NCBI GenBank assembly: GCA_963825595.1
Contig: CAWGUE010000024.1
Span: forward strand, 1 to 64,000
DNA from: JARFQH01 sp963825595
GTDB lineage: Bacteria; Desulfobacterota; Desulfobacteria; Desulfobacterales; SG8-13
Length of the DNA: 64,000 bases
Direction of reading: 5' to 3'
Part shown: positions 20,109-28,741 of the stretch, one piece after another
Layout: each line of letters starts with the position of its first letter
How positions within the stretch are numbered: the first letter of the stretch is position 1
Position numbers and translations under genes: made by a program
Notes under the pieces: generated by a model
Seen by the model: the letters and a program-made list of their open reading frames with translations, nothing else
The model's database searches: none
Told to the model about the DNA's origin: nothing

Positions 20109-21242
20109 ATGGGAAAAATCAACGTTGCGATCGTTGGATTGGGGAATTGTGCGAGCGCTCTCATCCAAGGTACCCATTACTATAGGGATCGTAAAAATCG
20201 AAACGCCGCCGGCTTGATGCACTGGTCCATCGGAGATTACACACCGGGTGACATCGATGTTGTGGCCGCTTTTGACATCGACCAGCGTAAGGTCGGACAC
20301 GACGTCAGTGAAGCGATCTTTGCCCTGCCCAACTGCACTGAGAAATTCTGCCCGGATTTACCCCCCACCGGTGTCGAGGTCCGCATGGGCCGAATCCTTG
20401 ACGGCCTGTCGGATCACATGAAGGATTACGACGACAAACACACGTTTGTTCCCGCAAAGTTACCGGAACCTGACAAGCATGAAATCGTCGCTGTTCTAAA
20501 ATCAACCGGTACCGAAATCCTGTTAAATTATCTGCCCGTCGGCTCCACCCAGGCCACCCATTTCTACGCTGAATGCGCGCTCGATGCCGGCGTGGCTCTG
20601 ATCAACAACATACCGGTATTTATTGCGAGCGATCCGACATGGGCCGGCCGTTTTGTTGAGAAGAACATCCCGATAATCGGAGACGATATCAAATCGCAGT
20701 TGGGAGCCACCATCACCCACAGGATCCTGACCGATCTGTTCAGAAAGCGAGGGGTCAAACTTGAACGTACCTATCAGCTCAACACTGGCGGTAACACGGA
20801 TTTTCTGAACATGCTCAACCGCCATCGAGTCGTTTCTAAAAAGGAGTCAAAAACCGAAGCCGTCCAGTCGGTGACAGCCAAACGTCTGAAAGACGAAAAC
20901 ATTCATATCGGCCCCAGTGACTACGTTGCATGGCAGAAAGACAACAAGGTCTGCTTTATCCGAATGGAGGGCAAACTGTTCGGTGACGTTCCCATGGAAA
21001 TCGAATTGAGACTGTCGGTGGAGGATTCTCCCAACTCAGCCGGCGTGGCCATTGATGCCATCCGATGCGTTAAATTGGCCCTCGATCGCGGCCAGGGAGG
21101 GGTCATCGAAGGTCCGTCGGCTTATTTTTGCAAACACCCGCCGAGCCAATTCCCCGATGATGAAGCCCATCGAATGACTGAAGAATTCATCGAAGGGCGT
21201 GAGACACCTCCCTATCACACCCCCCGTGGAAGCAGGCCGTAA
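20109..21242 (+). CDS. ino1: Inositol-3-phosphate synthase (short prokaryotic type)
   Basis: Converts glucose 6-phosphate to 1L-myo-inositol 3-phosphate with enzyme-bound NAD, the committed step of inositol synthesis. The 377-residue protein has the N-terminal dinucleotide motif VAIVGLGNCASALIQG and family signatures LINNIPVFIASDPTW, DDIKSQLGATITHR and NTGGNTDFLNM. Length fits the short bacterial/archaeal type and not the roughly 530-residue eukaryotic enzyme. SD AAGGAGG lies 11 nt before the ATG. Downstream on the same strand, 397 bp away, is a CDP-alcohol phosphatidyltransferase, which suggests that the inositol phosphate is used for an inositol-containing phospholipid. An inositol monophosphatase is not present in the window. 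Confidence 0.93.
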   Translation: MGKINVAIVGLGNCASALIQGTHYYRDRKNRNAAGLMHWSIGDYTPGDIDVVAAFDIDQRKVGHDVSEAIFALPNCTEKFCPDLPPTGVEVRMGRILDGLSDHMKDYDDKHTFVPAKLPEPDKHEIVAVLKSTGTEILLNYLPVGSTQATHFYAECALDAGVALINNIPVFIASDPTWAGRFVEKNIPIIGDDIKSQLGATITHRILTDLFRKRGVKLERTYQLNTGGNTDFLNMLNRHRVVSKKESKTEAVQSVTAKRLKDENIHIGPSDYVAWQKDNKVCFIRMEGKLFGDVPMEIELRLSVEDSPNSAGVAIDAIRCVKLALDRGQGGVIEGPSAYFCKHPPSQFPDDEAHRMTEEFIEGRETPPYHTPRGSRP

Positions 21243-21346
21243 TTAGAGAGCCGAGGCCGATACGATCCATCTCTATCCCGGATATTTCATGAAATCTTTT
21301 CACCGAGCGGCCAAAAAGGCACCATATCGGGGCAGTGGTCAAACTC

Positions 21347-21484
21347 ATGCACCCTCTAACCAAGGGACACTTTGTTCCTCCCCAAGATCTAATGAAAAAG
21401 CTGAAAAGATTTCAGCCCTTGGATGAACCGGAGGTTCCCATGGTCACGCTATGGCGCGAATATCCAAGGATAGCGGTAGACTGA
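21347..21484 (+). CDS. Possible 45-residue small protein or gene remnant
   Basis: An ATG frame of 45 codons in the gap between ino1 and the phosphatidyltransferase gene reads like ordinary protein (GHFVPPQDLMKKLKRFQPLD). There is no clear ribosome site; GTG 21335 in frame is an alternative start. I do not recognise it, and it may be a fragment left by deletion. The rest of this 397-bp gap shows nothing. Confidence 0.2.
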   Translation: MHPLTKGHFVPPQDLMKKLKRFQPLDEPEVPMVTLWREYPRIAVD

Positions 21485-21639
21485 TTACTGCGTCACCTCG
21501 AAATGCGGGGGATCACCCATCTGATCATTTGATTGAAGGTATGCGATTGGCCCTAACAGCCTCCAATTGATGAAAATTACGGGCTATAGGTACGGAAATC
21601 AGACAGATTTATTACCCTCTTACAAAACATTAGCTGAAA

Positions 21640-22254
21640 ATGTCCCTTCGCGAGAACTCTCTGGCCCTTATCTATTATCGCTTCATCGACAAAACGCTTC
21701 TCCCTGTCCTAAAGAACCTGGCCATCACCCCAAATCAATACTCCCTGATCGGTCTACTGCTGGCCATCGCCGTTCCGATCGGTTTTTTTCTGGACCCTGT
21801 CCTCGGTCTCGGCCTCATCGTCCTGTCAGGATTCGCGGATACCCTGGATGGGATCATTGCCCGCCGTCGCCGCACCGCCTCGCAGATCGGTGCATTTATC
21901 GACTCGACCTTCGATCGCATCTCTGATTTTTGTTATCTTTTCGGAATATGGGTGCTGTTTTGGCAAATGCAGGGGATAATTCTATCCAGCGCGTTAATCT
22001 TTGTCAGTTTTCTGATGACGTTCATGGTCAGCTACGTCAAGGCACGCGCAACAACGTTAGGCGTCTCCTGTGACATCGGTTGGATGGAACGGGGGTATCG
22101 AACGCTTTATCTGATCGTTTGGGTCATGCTTATCTGTATCCTGCCCGGCTACCGGAATATGATTTTGTGGTCGGGTCTCGTCTTATATCTCGTACTGACG
22201 TCGGCCACGGCCCTGCAACGCATCATCCAGACCCGGTCTAAACTGTTGCCCTGA
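21640..22254 (+). CDS. CDP-alcohol phosphatidyltransferase, probable phosphatidylinositol-phosphate synthase
   Basis: A 204-residue integral membrane enzyme with about six hydrophobic helices. It carries the complete family motif D-x2-DG-x2-AR-x8-G-x3-D-x3-D (D in FADTLDG, AR in IIARR, G and both Asp in GAFIDSTFD), so it should move a phosphatidyl group from a CDP-lipid to a hydroxyl acceptor. Family members make phosphatidylglycerol phosphate, phosphatidylserine, phosphatidylcholine or phosphatidylinositol phosphate. Because ino1 lies just upstream on the same strand, inositol phosphate is the most likely acceptor, but acceptor choice cannot be read from the motif alone. ATG 21640 gives the full first cytoplasmic segment. 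No other lipid gene is adjacent. Confidence 0.85.
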   Translation: MSLRENSLALIYYRFIDKTLLPVLKNLAITPNQYSLIGLLLAIAVPIGFFLDPVLGLGLIVLSGFADTLDGIIARRRRTASQIGAFIDSTFDRISDFCYLFGIWVLFWQMQGIILSSALIFVSFLMTFMVSYVKARATTLGVSCDIGWMERGYRTLYLIVWVMLICILPGYRNMILWSGLVLYLVLTSATALQRIIQTRSKLLP

Positions 22255-22435
22255 ATTCCGCCGTATATCTCAAACTGCTTTTCAATGCTTAAATTCCGAT
22301 ATACGGAAGGGTGGTATCAGTAGTTATAGAGAAAAATGTTCGAATATTTGAGATGTGTTCCTATTAAAGTTCCCCTGAAATCTGTCGATATCAATATATA
22401 GCCGTGTGTTGGCGGGCACGCGGTATTCATAGCTC

Positions 22436-22460
22436 AGGGCGGCTCCTCTGGAGCCGCCCT
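22436..22460 (+). terminator. Terminator-like hairpin between convergent genes
   Basis: A perfect 11-bp stem AGGGCGGCTCC (22436-22446) / GGAGCCGCCCT (22450-22460) with a TCT loop is followed by TTGTTA, a short U tract. It lies between the ends of the phosphatidyltransferase (plus) and Dus (minus) genes. The remainder of the 22255-22657 gap has only a 92-codon minus-strand frame that I do not trust. Confidence 0.55.
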
Positions 22461-22657
22461 TTGTTACCCCAAATTCCGCCGTGATGTTCGCATCTTTCGC
22501 ATAGGCAGCCGCAAATAGGTTCATAACGGCCGCTCGATCCAAAGATACGATAACCCATCTGAATTTATCCACGAATTGCAATCGTCCATTTGCACGTGGC
22601 ACACCTTTGTTAATTCTGATGTAAAATACTCATGAAACGTGCGGGCGAACACACCGT

Positions 22658-23680
22658 TTAATTGTTGAACAGGTTCAAGTTCGGCGACGACGACATCTCC
22701 GGCGGCGTTTCGAAGAAAGATATCAAAACACCCCGAATGGCGATCATGTCCGGCGCATTGCAGACCCGTTTATGCAGCGTATGGCCGAACCTGAAATTGG
22801 CGGCAAAGTAGAGCGAGAATCTTTTAAATCTTTGGACGGCCCTTTTCTCGTCGAAGTGCTCGCAGAGAAGGTCCGCCAGCTGCAACGCTGTCGCAAGGTA
22901 TATATCCGGCCCGACCTTAAGACCTTGTGACCAGCTGGCAAGAATCCAGGGCCGGGCAACAGCCATCCGTCCAATGGCAATGCCGTCGCAATCCGTCATA
23001 TTCAGCATTCTGAGGCAGTCCTGCCGGCTGAAAACATTCCCGTTGCCAAAAACCGGAATCGATACGGCCTTTTTTACCAGACGGATATATTCCCACTTGG
23101 GCGGTCGTGAGCGTCGGTCAGGTGCCACCCGGGGATGGAATGTCAAGGCATCGGCACCAGCCTCCTCGAACCGGCACGCCAGGTCGACCGCCAGCAAAGG
23201 ATCGTCTTTCCATCCGGTGCGAAATTTGACGAATAACGGGATGGAAACCGCCTTGCGCACGGCTTTGACGATACCTGCGGCTAGGGCGGGATTTCTCAGT
23301 AATGCGGCACCGCAGTTCCGTTTACAGATATTCGATACCGAACAGCCAAAGTTGATATCGACACCGAAAAATCCCTCTGCTTCGATTAACCCGGCTGCCT
23401 TGGCCATTACAACAGGGCTCGTGCCCACGATCTGACACACCAGATAGGGCAATTCGGCCGCCTGCCAGCGATATAGGGCGGATGAATTTCGATTCTCATT
23501 AGGAATTCTCTTGGCGCTGCACATTTCCGAAAAAAGCAGACCGAATCCCCCGAAAGAGGCAATGAGTGCGCGCAAAGCAACATGTCCCAGATAGGTCATG
23601 GGTGCGAGGACCAGCCTGCCGTTAATGGTTCGGTTGCCGATGGTCAGGGGGCGGCGCAAGGTATCTGTGAGGTCATTCAT
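22658..23680 (-). CDS. tRNA-dihydrouridine synthase family protein
   Basis: An FMN-dependent TIM barrel that reduces uridine in the tRNA D-loop. The 340-residue protein has the N-terminal signature LVLAPMTYLG, the catalytic Cys in NFGCSVSNICKR, a conserved Lys in PLFVKFRTGW, the His/FMN segments LTFHPRV and VFGNGNVFS, and the phosphate-binding IGRMAVARPWI. The usual Cys-Pro pair after the asparagine is Cys-Ser here, and the Gly-rich stretch after it reads NCGAAL, so it is a divergent Dus branch; substrate position (U16, U17, U20) cannot be told. It is transcribed alone. Confidence 0.85.
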   Translation of the reverse strand: MNDLTDTLRRPLTIGNRTINGRLVLAPMTYLGHVALRALIASFGGFGLLFSEMCSAKRIPNENRNSSALYRWQAAELPYLVCQIVGTSPVVMAKAAGLIEAEGFFGVDINFGCSVSNICKRNCGAALLRNPALAAGIVKAVRKAVSIPLFVKFRTGWKDDPLLAVDLACRFEEAGADALTFHPRVAPDRRSRPPKWEYIRLVKKAVSIPVFGNGNVFSRQDCLRMLNMTDCDGIAIGRMAVARPWILASWSQGLKVGPDIYLATALQLADLLCEHFDEKRAVQRFKRFSLYFAANFRFGHTLHKRVCNAPDMIAIRGVLISFFETPPEMSSSPNLNLFNN

Positions 23681-24320
23681 GATGTTTCCGTACCGCTGCT
23701 GACAACCAAAGTAAAGTTGAATAATTGAGCCCTCGGGGAGTTTTCATCAACCGGGAGCGGAGCAAATGATCAGCGACTTCAGCGCCCAAACTCATGCATG
23801 AGGCAACCTAAGAAAAGAACAATTTTAATAATAATATAAAATTTTTAGAACCATATCACCATTTATGGTCCCCATCTGAGAGCCAGGGTTCCCGCTTTTC
23901 TTTCCCAAGGCTGCCGAATGCTTTCAGATCCCGCCATGGCGGGACGCGCTTACGCTGCTGATGGTTCCTCCCCTCTGGTGCAGCATTGGCGGGAAAAACT
24001 CCCCGATCCCTGGAATAATTTAAACGAGACGCTTTGCGGCCTCCAATGACCTCCATCATAGCCGAAAACCGGTTTGTGGACCACTCGAAGCGGTCTTTAA
24101 CAACCGTTGGGGCACCCAGCCGGTCATTGAATGGTAACAATCATCGTCTCAGGTATCTGTTAGCCTCCCTGAACTGCCAAAGCTTGGCAGTCTCCCTATC
24201 ATGGCTGGGGGTTTACCGACGATGATTCTAAACAAATGTGGTGGTCACCCCAATATTCATTTGTCTCCCGGTGTCCTTGCTGCTATGATGCCCGACCGAA
24301 AGTCCGGGGAGAAAAATGTC
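23681..24320. other. Intergenic region with GC-rich palindromes
   Basis: About 640 bp between the Dus gene (minus) and the unknown gene at 24321 (plus). It contains CCCGCCATGGCGGG (23933-23946), a perfect palindrome, and GCCAAAGCTTGGC near 24176. Frames across it look non-coding. A link to the R1 or A repeats nearby is not evident. Confidence 0.45.
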
Positions 24321-25106
24321 ATGGGAATCAATGACGGTATGCTCGAGCCGCTGATCGGCGAAATCCTCGATGATGTTGCCAGTTCATTCTTCGAGGCACG
24401 CCGAACGATAGAGGCTAAAATAGATCATTTCCATGAATTTGTGAAAACCTTGCGCAAGATGGCTGCCGATGTTCAATCCCGAGCGGCCCTGCTCAACCTT
24501 CTCCTTGTCGACGACCGACAGGCAGAGGCATTTTACCGGTTGCTCGGCCTCGATGGCGAGGTGTTCCTGGATGCCAAAATCGCTGACCCGCACAACGTCC
24601 TCTCCGGCATCCCATTTGGAATCGGTTTCTGCAGCCGTTATACGAAACTGGTTTTCACGGTTTACAGTAACCTGCAGGAGGCCGGAGCGATTTATTTGAA
24701 CGGGCCGCCGCAATCCATAAAAATGCCCGCCCGCCCGGACCAGGAGTTCATCTATTACCACTTGATCGTTAAAATGCACCAGGTTCTCAACCATGAAATT
24801 AAACGGATCAACGACACCATTTCACCCAGTTGCACATTACAATTTGCCAAGGAATTCAAACCGGATTTGATGACCAAGGAACGGGTCACTGGAGGCGGTA
24901 TATCGGACCCTCAGGCATTGGATGAAAAACTGTGTTACCGGCAGATCGACTTAAACACTCTGGGGCTATTAGAGTTTCCCTTGCTTCCCAAACTCGAGGA
25001 TGTCAGGCCGTCTGTAAAAAGTTTCTGTAAAGACCTCCACAGCCGTTACCCTAATGAGTTGAAGGAAATCCTTGAATTCATCAGACAGCGCATAAGCGCT
25101 GACTGA
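24321..25106 (+). CDS. Uncharacterised soluble protein, about 261 residues
   Basis: I do not recognise this protein. Start 24321 is chosen because GGGGAG (24306-24311) lies 9 nt upstream; the frame extends further up but that part looks non-coding. It begins with long amphipathic helices (LEPLIGEILDDVASSFFEARRTIEAK), has a central mixed region (FYRLLGLDGEVFLDA, GIPFGIGFCSRYTKLVFTVYSNL, YLNGPP), then helices to the C-terminus. There is no signal peptide or transmembrane helix and only a few Cys, with no metal motif. It sits just upstream of the repeat-bracketed c-di-GMP genes, but no shared operon is evident because 300 bp including a repeat lies between. Confidence 0.75.
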   Translation: MGINDGMLEPLIGEILDDVASSFFEARRTIEAKIDHFHEFVKTLRKMAADVQSRAALLNLLLVDDRQAEAFYRLLGLDGEVFLDAKIADPHNVLSGIPFGIGFCSRYTKLVFTVYSNLQEAGAIYLNGPPQSIKMPARPDQEFIYYHLIVKMHQVLNHEIKRINDTISPSCTLQFAKEFKPDLMTKERVTGGGISDPQALDEKLCYRQIDLNTLGLLEFPLLPKLEDVRPSVKSFCKDLHSRYPNELKEILEFIRQRISAD

Positions 25107-25164
25107 GAAACCGAATAAGCGCAAACCCGGGATGCTGTGAGATTCCCCGGCAGACTCATTTGAC

Positions 25165-25363
25165 GTGGTTTAAAACTTCATCTAACACTCAATCCGCCAA
25201 AGGTTTACCCGCCTCAGGCGGGCGGACAGGTTACGGCGTTGTGGCCCTCCTGTCGGTGTCAGGGGGCCCTGCCCCGGACACTGAATACATACGCCCGTGT
25301 ATGCGGCGTTTTTTCGTCGTCTCTCGCCTTGTACCTAAGCGTGATCTGACGTTTTGAAACCAC
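25165..25363 (+). repeat. MITE-like repeat A, copy 1
   Basis: A 199-bp non-coding element that starts GTGGTTTAAAAC and ends GTTTTGAAACCAC, that is, about 13-bp terminal inverted repeats with one mismatch. The interior holds CCCGCCTCAGGCGGG and a GTGTC...GACAC hairpin. It aligns end to end with 26793-26992 in the same orientation. No target-site duplication is evident. It lies directly upstream of the HD-GYP gene. Confidence 0.85.
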
Positions 25364-25412
25364 TTCCAAGGATTGCATTGTTCTAAATCGGACTGATTAG
25401 GAAAGCACCGAT

Positions 25413-26675
25413 ATGAGACAATTACGAATTTCCGAAAGCACCGTTCCGCGTGCGTATTGCGGCCGCATTCTATTCGGTAACTACAGCCAGGAATTGAAAA
25501 ACTTTGTGAGTGATAATATCGATCGTTGCCGGGCGTTCGAGGAAACCGGCACCTCGGCAATCCTCTACATTTCTGCCTGGCAGGATAAAACCAAAAAGAT
25601 TTGGTACGAATACGCTGGGGATCGGTTCGCAGAACTGTTGGGATGTGATCCCGATAAGGTCTCCGAAGTGTTTCGTAACTGCGTTATCGATCGGCGCATA
25701 TACAAATACCAGGATGTCGACCTCGGTATCCGCAAAGAGGTGAAGAGTCGTGAAGAACTGAGCGGCGCATGGCAGGAATTGCGCGAGGAAAGCATAAAAA
25801 CAGGTAACATCGAGGCGGTGTACAAAATCGTCCTCGGCAATGACACGGCCATCTGGCTCAAGGATCAGGCAACCATCATTGCCTTCGAAAAAGATCGACT
25901 GTGCTTGTCACCGGGCATCCTGACCATTGTGTCCAAAGAGATGGAGGCCGAGGACGAGCTCAAAAAGCATCGCGACCAATTGGAAGCAATTGTACAGGAT
26001 CGGACAGCGGCGTTGACCAAATTGAATGAACAGCTCAAGCAGGAGATCGTCGAGCGCAAACTCGCGGAAAAAAGGCTCCAGCAAAGTTACAACAAGCTGC
26101 AACAAAATCTGGATGAAACGGTCAATGCCATGTCTTTAACGGTAGAGGAACGAGATCCCTATACGGCCGGTCATCAGAGGCGCACTGCCGATCTGGCCGT
26201 GACGCTGGCAAAAATAATGGGGCTTTCCGACCAAACGATCAAGGGAATCCGAACGGCAGGGTTGATACACGATATTGGTAAGATATCCATACCGGCTGAG
26301 ATTTTGAGCAAACCCGGCCGTCTCAACGAGGCTGAAATTCAATTGATCAGACGGCACCCCCAGGTCGCCTATGAGATTCTGAAAAACATCGATTTTCCGT
26401 GGCCAGTTGACCAGATTGTTCTGCAACATCACGAAAAAATAAACGGGTCGGGATATCCCATGGGACTGTCGGGAAAAGAAATGCTGGTTGAGGCAAAAAT
26501 CCTGTGTGTCGCCGATGTCGTTGAAACCATCGCGTCACACCGGCCGTATCGACCTGGTCTCGGCATAGACAAAGCGCTGGAAGAGATTTCCGAAAACAAA
26601 GGCACTCTCTATGACCCTGCTGTCGTCGATGTCTGCCTGAAACTGTTCAGAACCAAAGGCTATCAATTCCTATAA
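25413..26675 (+). CDS. PAS-like sensor HD-GYP phosphodiesterase
   Basis: A 420-residue cytoplasmic protein expected to hydrolyse cyclic di-GMP. The N-terminal region (about 1-180) looks like a PAS-type sensor (IWYEYAGDRFAELLGCDPDKVSEVF), followed by a coiled coil (about 188-240; ELKKHRDQLEAIVQDRTAALTK in outline) that should transmit the signal. The HD-GYP domain (about 240-415) keeps the metal ligands and signature: AGHQRR, LIHDIGK, RRHPQVAYEIL, LQHHEKINGSGYP, CVADVVE. The active site looks complete. The gene is bracketed by two direct copies of repeat A and followed by a PilZ gene, so it may form a c-di-GMP module with it. ATG 25413 is used; AAAGCACC upstream is a weak ribosome site. Confidence 0.92.
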   Translation: MRQLRISESTVPRAYCGRILFGNYSQELKNFVSDNIDRCRAFEETGTSAILYISAWQDKTKKIWYEYAGDRFAELLGCDPDKVSEVFRNCVIDRRIYKYQDVDLGIRKEVKSREELSGAWQELREESIKTGNIEAVYKIVLGNDTAIWLKDQATIIAFEKDRLCLSPGILTIVSKEMEAEDELKKHRDQLEAIVQDRTAALTKLNEQLKQEIVERKLAEKRLQQSYNKLQQNLDETVNAMSLTVEERDPYTAGHQRRTADLAVTLAKIMGLSDQTIKGIRTAGLIHDIGKISIPAEILSKPGRLNEAEIQLIRRHPQVAYEILKNIDFPWPVDQIVLQHHEKINGSGYPMGLSGKEMLVEAKILCVADVVETIASHRPYRPGLGIDKALEEISENKGTLYDPAVVDVCLKLFRTKGYQFL

Positions 26676-26792
26676 AGATCCGACAATCGAACAGCTTCTT
26701 GTCAATCTGTCCCATCGCAAGCCTCCTGACATGTCTCGGTATGCAGTGGTGTGCCCGAGCCGGTCCTTCTTGCGCGCACCGCCAAATTAGAA

Positions 26793-26992
26793 GTGGTATC
26801 AAAACCCCATCTAACACCCAACCCGTCGAAGGTTCACCCTCCTCAGGCGGGCTGACAAGTTGCGGTGTTGTGGTCCTCCTCTCAGTGTCAGCGGGCCCTG
26901 CCCCGGACACTGAATACTTACGCCCGTGTATACTACGTTTTTTCGTCGACCCACGCCTTGCACTTGGCCGTGATCTAAGGTTTTGAAACCAC
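26793..26992 (+). repeat. MITE-like repeat A, copy 2
   Basis: A 200-bp element in the same orientation as 25165-25363, starting GTGGTATCAAAAC and ending GTTTTGAAACCAC. Long identical blocks are shared with copy 1 (for example GGGCCCTGCCCCGGACACTG and ACGCCCGTGTAT). It carries no frame of interest. It lies 117 bp past the HD-GYP stop. Confidence 0.85.
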
Positions 26993-27085
26993 CTCGAGGC
27001 CGCCTTTCACCGCGAGTTGGAAATACGTTGACATATTCGTGACAAATACGCACTTATTGTGTTGAGCAAGTTCCGCCGTCTTTGC

Positions 27086-27350
27086 AAGCGATCTCAAAAA
27101 GTGGAATTTCGGTCGATATCAAGGCGAAACCAAGGATCCCCGCTGTGCGGGATTCCCAGCCTGATCGATTCTTCTTTGTGGGTCGCAACCCGCAGGCATA
27201 CCCACGTATGTCGAGGTCTGACACGAGGGCTCAACGCCGAGATTTATCCGCCTCTGGAGGGTTTATCCGCCCGCCTGAGGCGGGTAAACCTCTGGAGGAC
27301 TTGTCCGCCTCCGGCGGATCGGGCGAAAAGACTTTTTTGATATGGCTTCT
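27086..27350 (+). repeat. Dispersed repeat R1, copy 2
   Basis: About 265 bp, aligned with copy 1 at 12583-12840. It begins AAGCGATCTCAAAAAGT and ends ACTTTTTTGATATGGCTTCT, imperfect inverted termini. The interior has the CCCCGCTGTGCGGG hairpin and the CCGCCTCTGGAGG block, and an extra CCCGCCTGAGGCGGG palindrome not in copy 1. Together with repeat A copy 2 it fills the gap between the HD-GYP and PilZ genes. Confidence 0.8.
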
Positions 27351-27608
27351 GTTTATATCCGGGAATCATATTGACAACCGGATGAAAGTCTGATGGAGAT
27401 ACTATCAGGCAATTGGGTCGGCGCGAAGAATACGGTTGGACACCTTCATCACCGCTTCGAATTCTTGGCCGCCGGAATCTTCGAAGCCATTCTGCCGGGT
27501 GGAGTTCTGCAACAACGGACTTTATTGGTGATCGCCCGGCACAAAGGAATAATCGACATTGCGAATCGGTACACAAGGATGAACGGAGCACCCCGGCACG
27601 TGAGCGAC

Positions 27609-28331
27609 ATGGACAGTGTAAAAGAATCCAGAAACGATAAGCGTTTCGGCCATGAAGCGACGATCCTGATCGAAGACATTCCGCAGGGCACGTATTACCA
27701 TGGCAAGATGGTGAACTACAGCGAGAACGGAATGAGCTTTGAATCCCAAGTTGGGCATGAACCGGGGGCCCCGATTATATTCAGTATCGAAGACTCGCCC
27801 TATTCTGAATGCCCCGGCGTTTACCATGGCCAGATAAAATGGTGTCGCCAGTTGCCGGAAACGGCCTCTCTCTACAGTTTCGGCGTGGGTGTCGAATACT
27901 TCAATCCTGATTTTCTGTTAACGCTCCGCGGTATATCGCGCACGGTTTTACCCCATAGGCACTCGTCGCCTGGTGGAGATACCGCCCGAATCCGTGACCG
28001 CCAAATCGGGATCGAGGAAGCGCAAGAGATTCCGGCCCAGATGCGGCAGAAAAAGAGAATCCATGCTGAGGATCACCGAAAGCACACGAGACGATCTTTC
28101 GATCGACCGGTCCTCTATGCCACCCGCAACCGTTTTTTCAAAGGAACCATAAAGGATATAAGCAAAGGGGGCGTTTTCATTGAAGCCCCGGATATGATGG
28201 CCGTCGGGCAGCACCTGACATTGGCCATTCCATCCGGTGGCCAGGGTCGGGGGCTCAAGTTGAAAGGAAAAATTGTTCGCATCGACCCGAACGGTTTGGC
28301 CATCAGATTTAGAAGCGTCATAAAAAATTAA
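27609..28331 (+). CDS. Tandem PilZ-domain protein (c-di-GMP receptor)
   Basis: From ATG 27609 the protein has about 240 residues with two PilZ-like domains. The first (about 5-115) has KRF and NYSENGMSF in the places of the RxxxR and D/NxSxxG c-di-GMP motifs, but only one Arg is present, so binding there is doubtful. The second (about 150-238) has a full set: RKHTRR followed by DISKGGVFIEA. No transmembrane helix is present. The frame is open 72 codons further up (27393), and ATG 27579 is another option; the extra part looks non-coding and overlaps repeat-rich DNA. The HD-GYP enzyme gene lies 0.9 kb upstream, so enzyme and receptor may work together. Output partner unknown. Confidence 0.85.
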   Translation: MDSVKESRNDKRFGHEATILIEDIPQGTYYHGKMVNYSENGMSFESQVGHEPGAPIIFSIEDSPYSECPGVYHGQIKWCRQLPETASLYSFGVGVEYFNPDFLLTLRGISRTVLPHRHSSPGGDTARIRDRQIGIEEAQEIPAQMRQKKRIHAEDHRKHTRRSFDRPVLYATRNRFFKGTIKDISKGGVFIEAPDMMAVGQHLTLAIPSGGQGRGLKLKGKIVRIDPNGLAIRFRSVIKN

Positions 28332-28349
28332 TACGCCCCTTTTGGACAC

Positions 28350-28447
28350 CCCAAAGAAGAATCGATCAGGCTGGGAATCCCGCACAGCGGAGATCCTTGG
28401 TCTCGCCTTGATCTCGAACGAAAATCCTCATGTTGAGATCGCTTCTA
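28350..28447 (-). repeat. Dispersed repeat R1, copy 3 (inverted, partial)
   Basis: Read on the minus strand from 28447 it starts TAGAAGCGATCTCAA and continues with CAAGGCGAGACCAAGGATC, a CCGCTGTGCGGGATTCCCAG block and CTGATCGATTCTTCTTTG, matching copy 2 closely over about 100 bp. The second half of the repeat is missing. It lies just past the PilZ stop, so the PilZ gene is flanked by inverted copies of R1. The rest of the gap up to 28741 holds a GC-rich hairpin block but no gene. Confidence 0.8.
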
Positions 28448-28741
28448 AACGAAGGTTCACCCATGGTTTCTATAAGGGCACGGGTCAGTTTCCGATTCAG
28501 AAATGGGCAATTTCCTGTAAGTTCAAAGAAAACCAAGGGATTGCGCGGAGGCATACGCTCGTGCGCCGCGCAAGCGATGACGCCAAGTTGTCCGCCTTTG
28601 GCGTGTTTGTCGCCGACCTGTCCCGAACCAGGCGGGGAATTGCGTAAAAGGGGCATTTATGGTCGGAAATAGACGATGTTAACCACGATATACCAACCTT
28701 CCGCCGGCAACTCCTCATACTGGTGCTGTCGTAGCGTAGCG

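Noticed and set aside
22324..22602. 92-codon GTG-start minus-strand frame between the phosphatidyltransferase and Dus genes
   Set aside because: It spans a terminator hairpin between convergent genes, has no ribosome site and no recognisable domain.
25165..28447. CRISPR array suggested by nearby repeats
   Set aside because: The repeats are about 100-265 bp, few, and separated by genes, so they do not form an array of short repeats and spacers.
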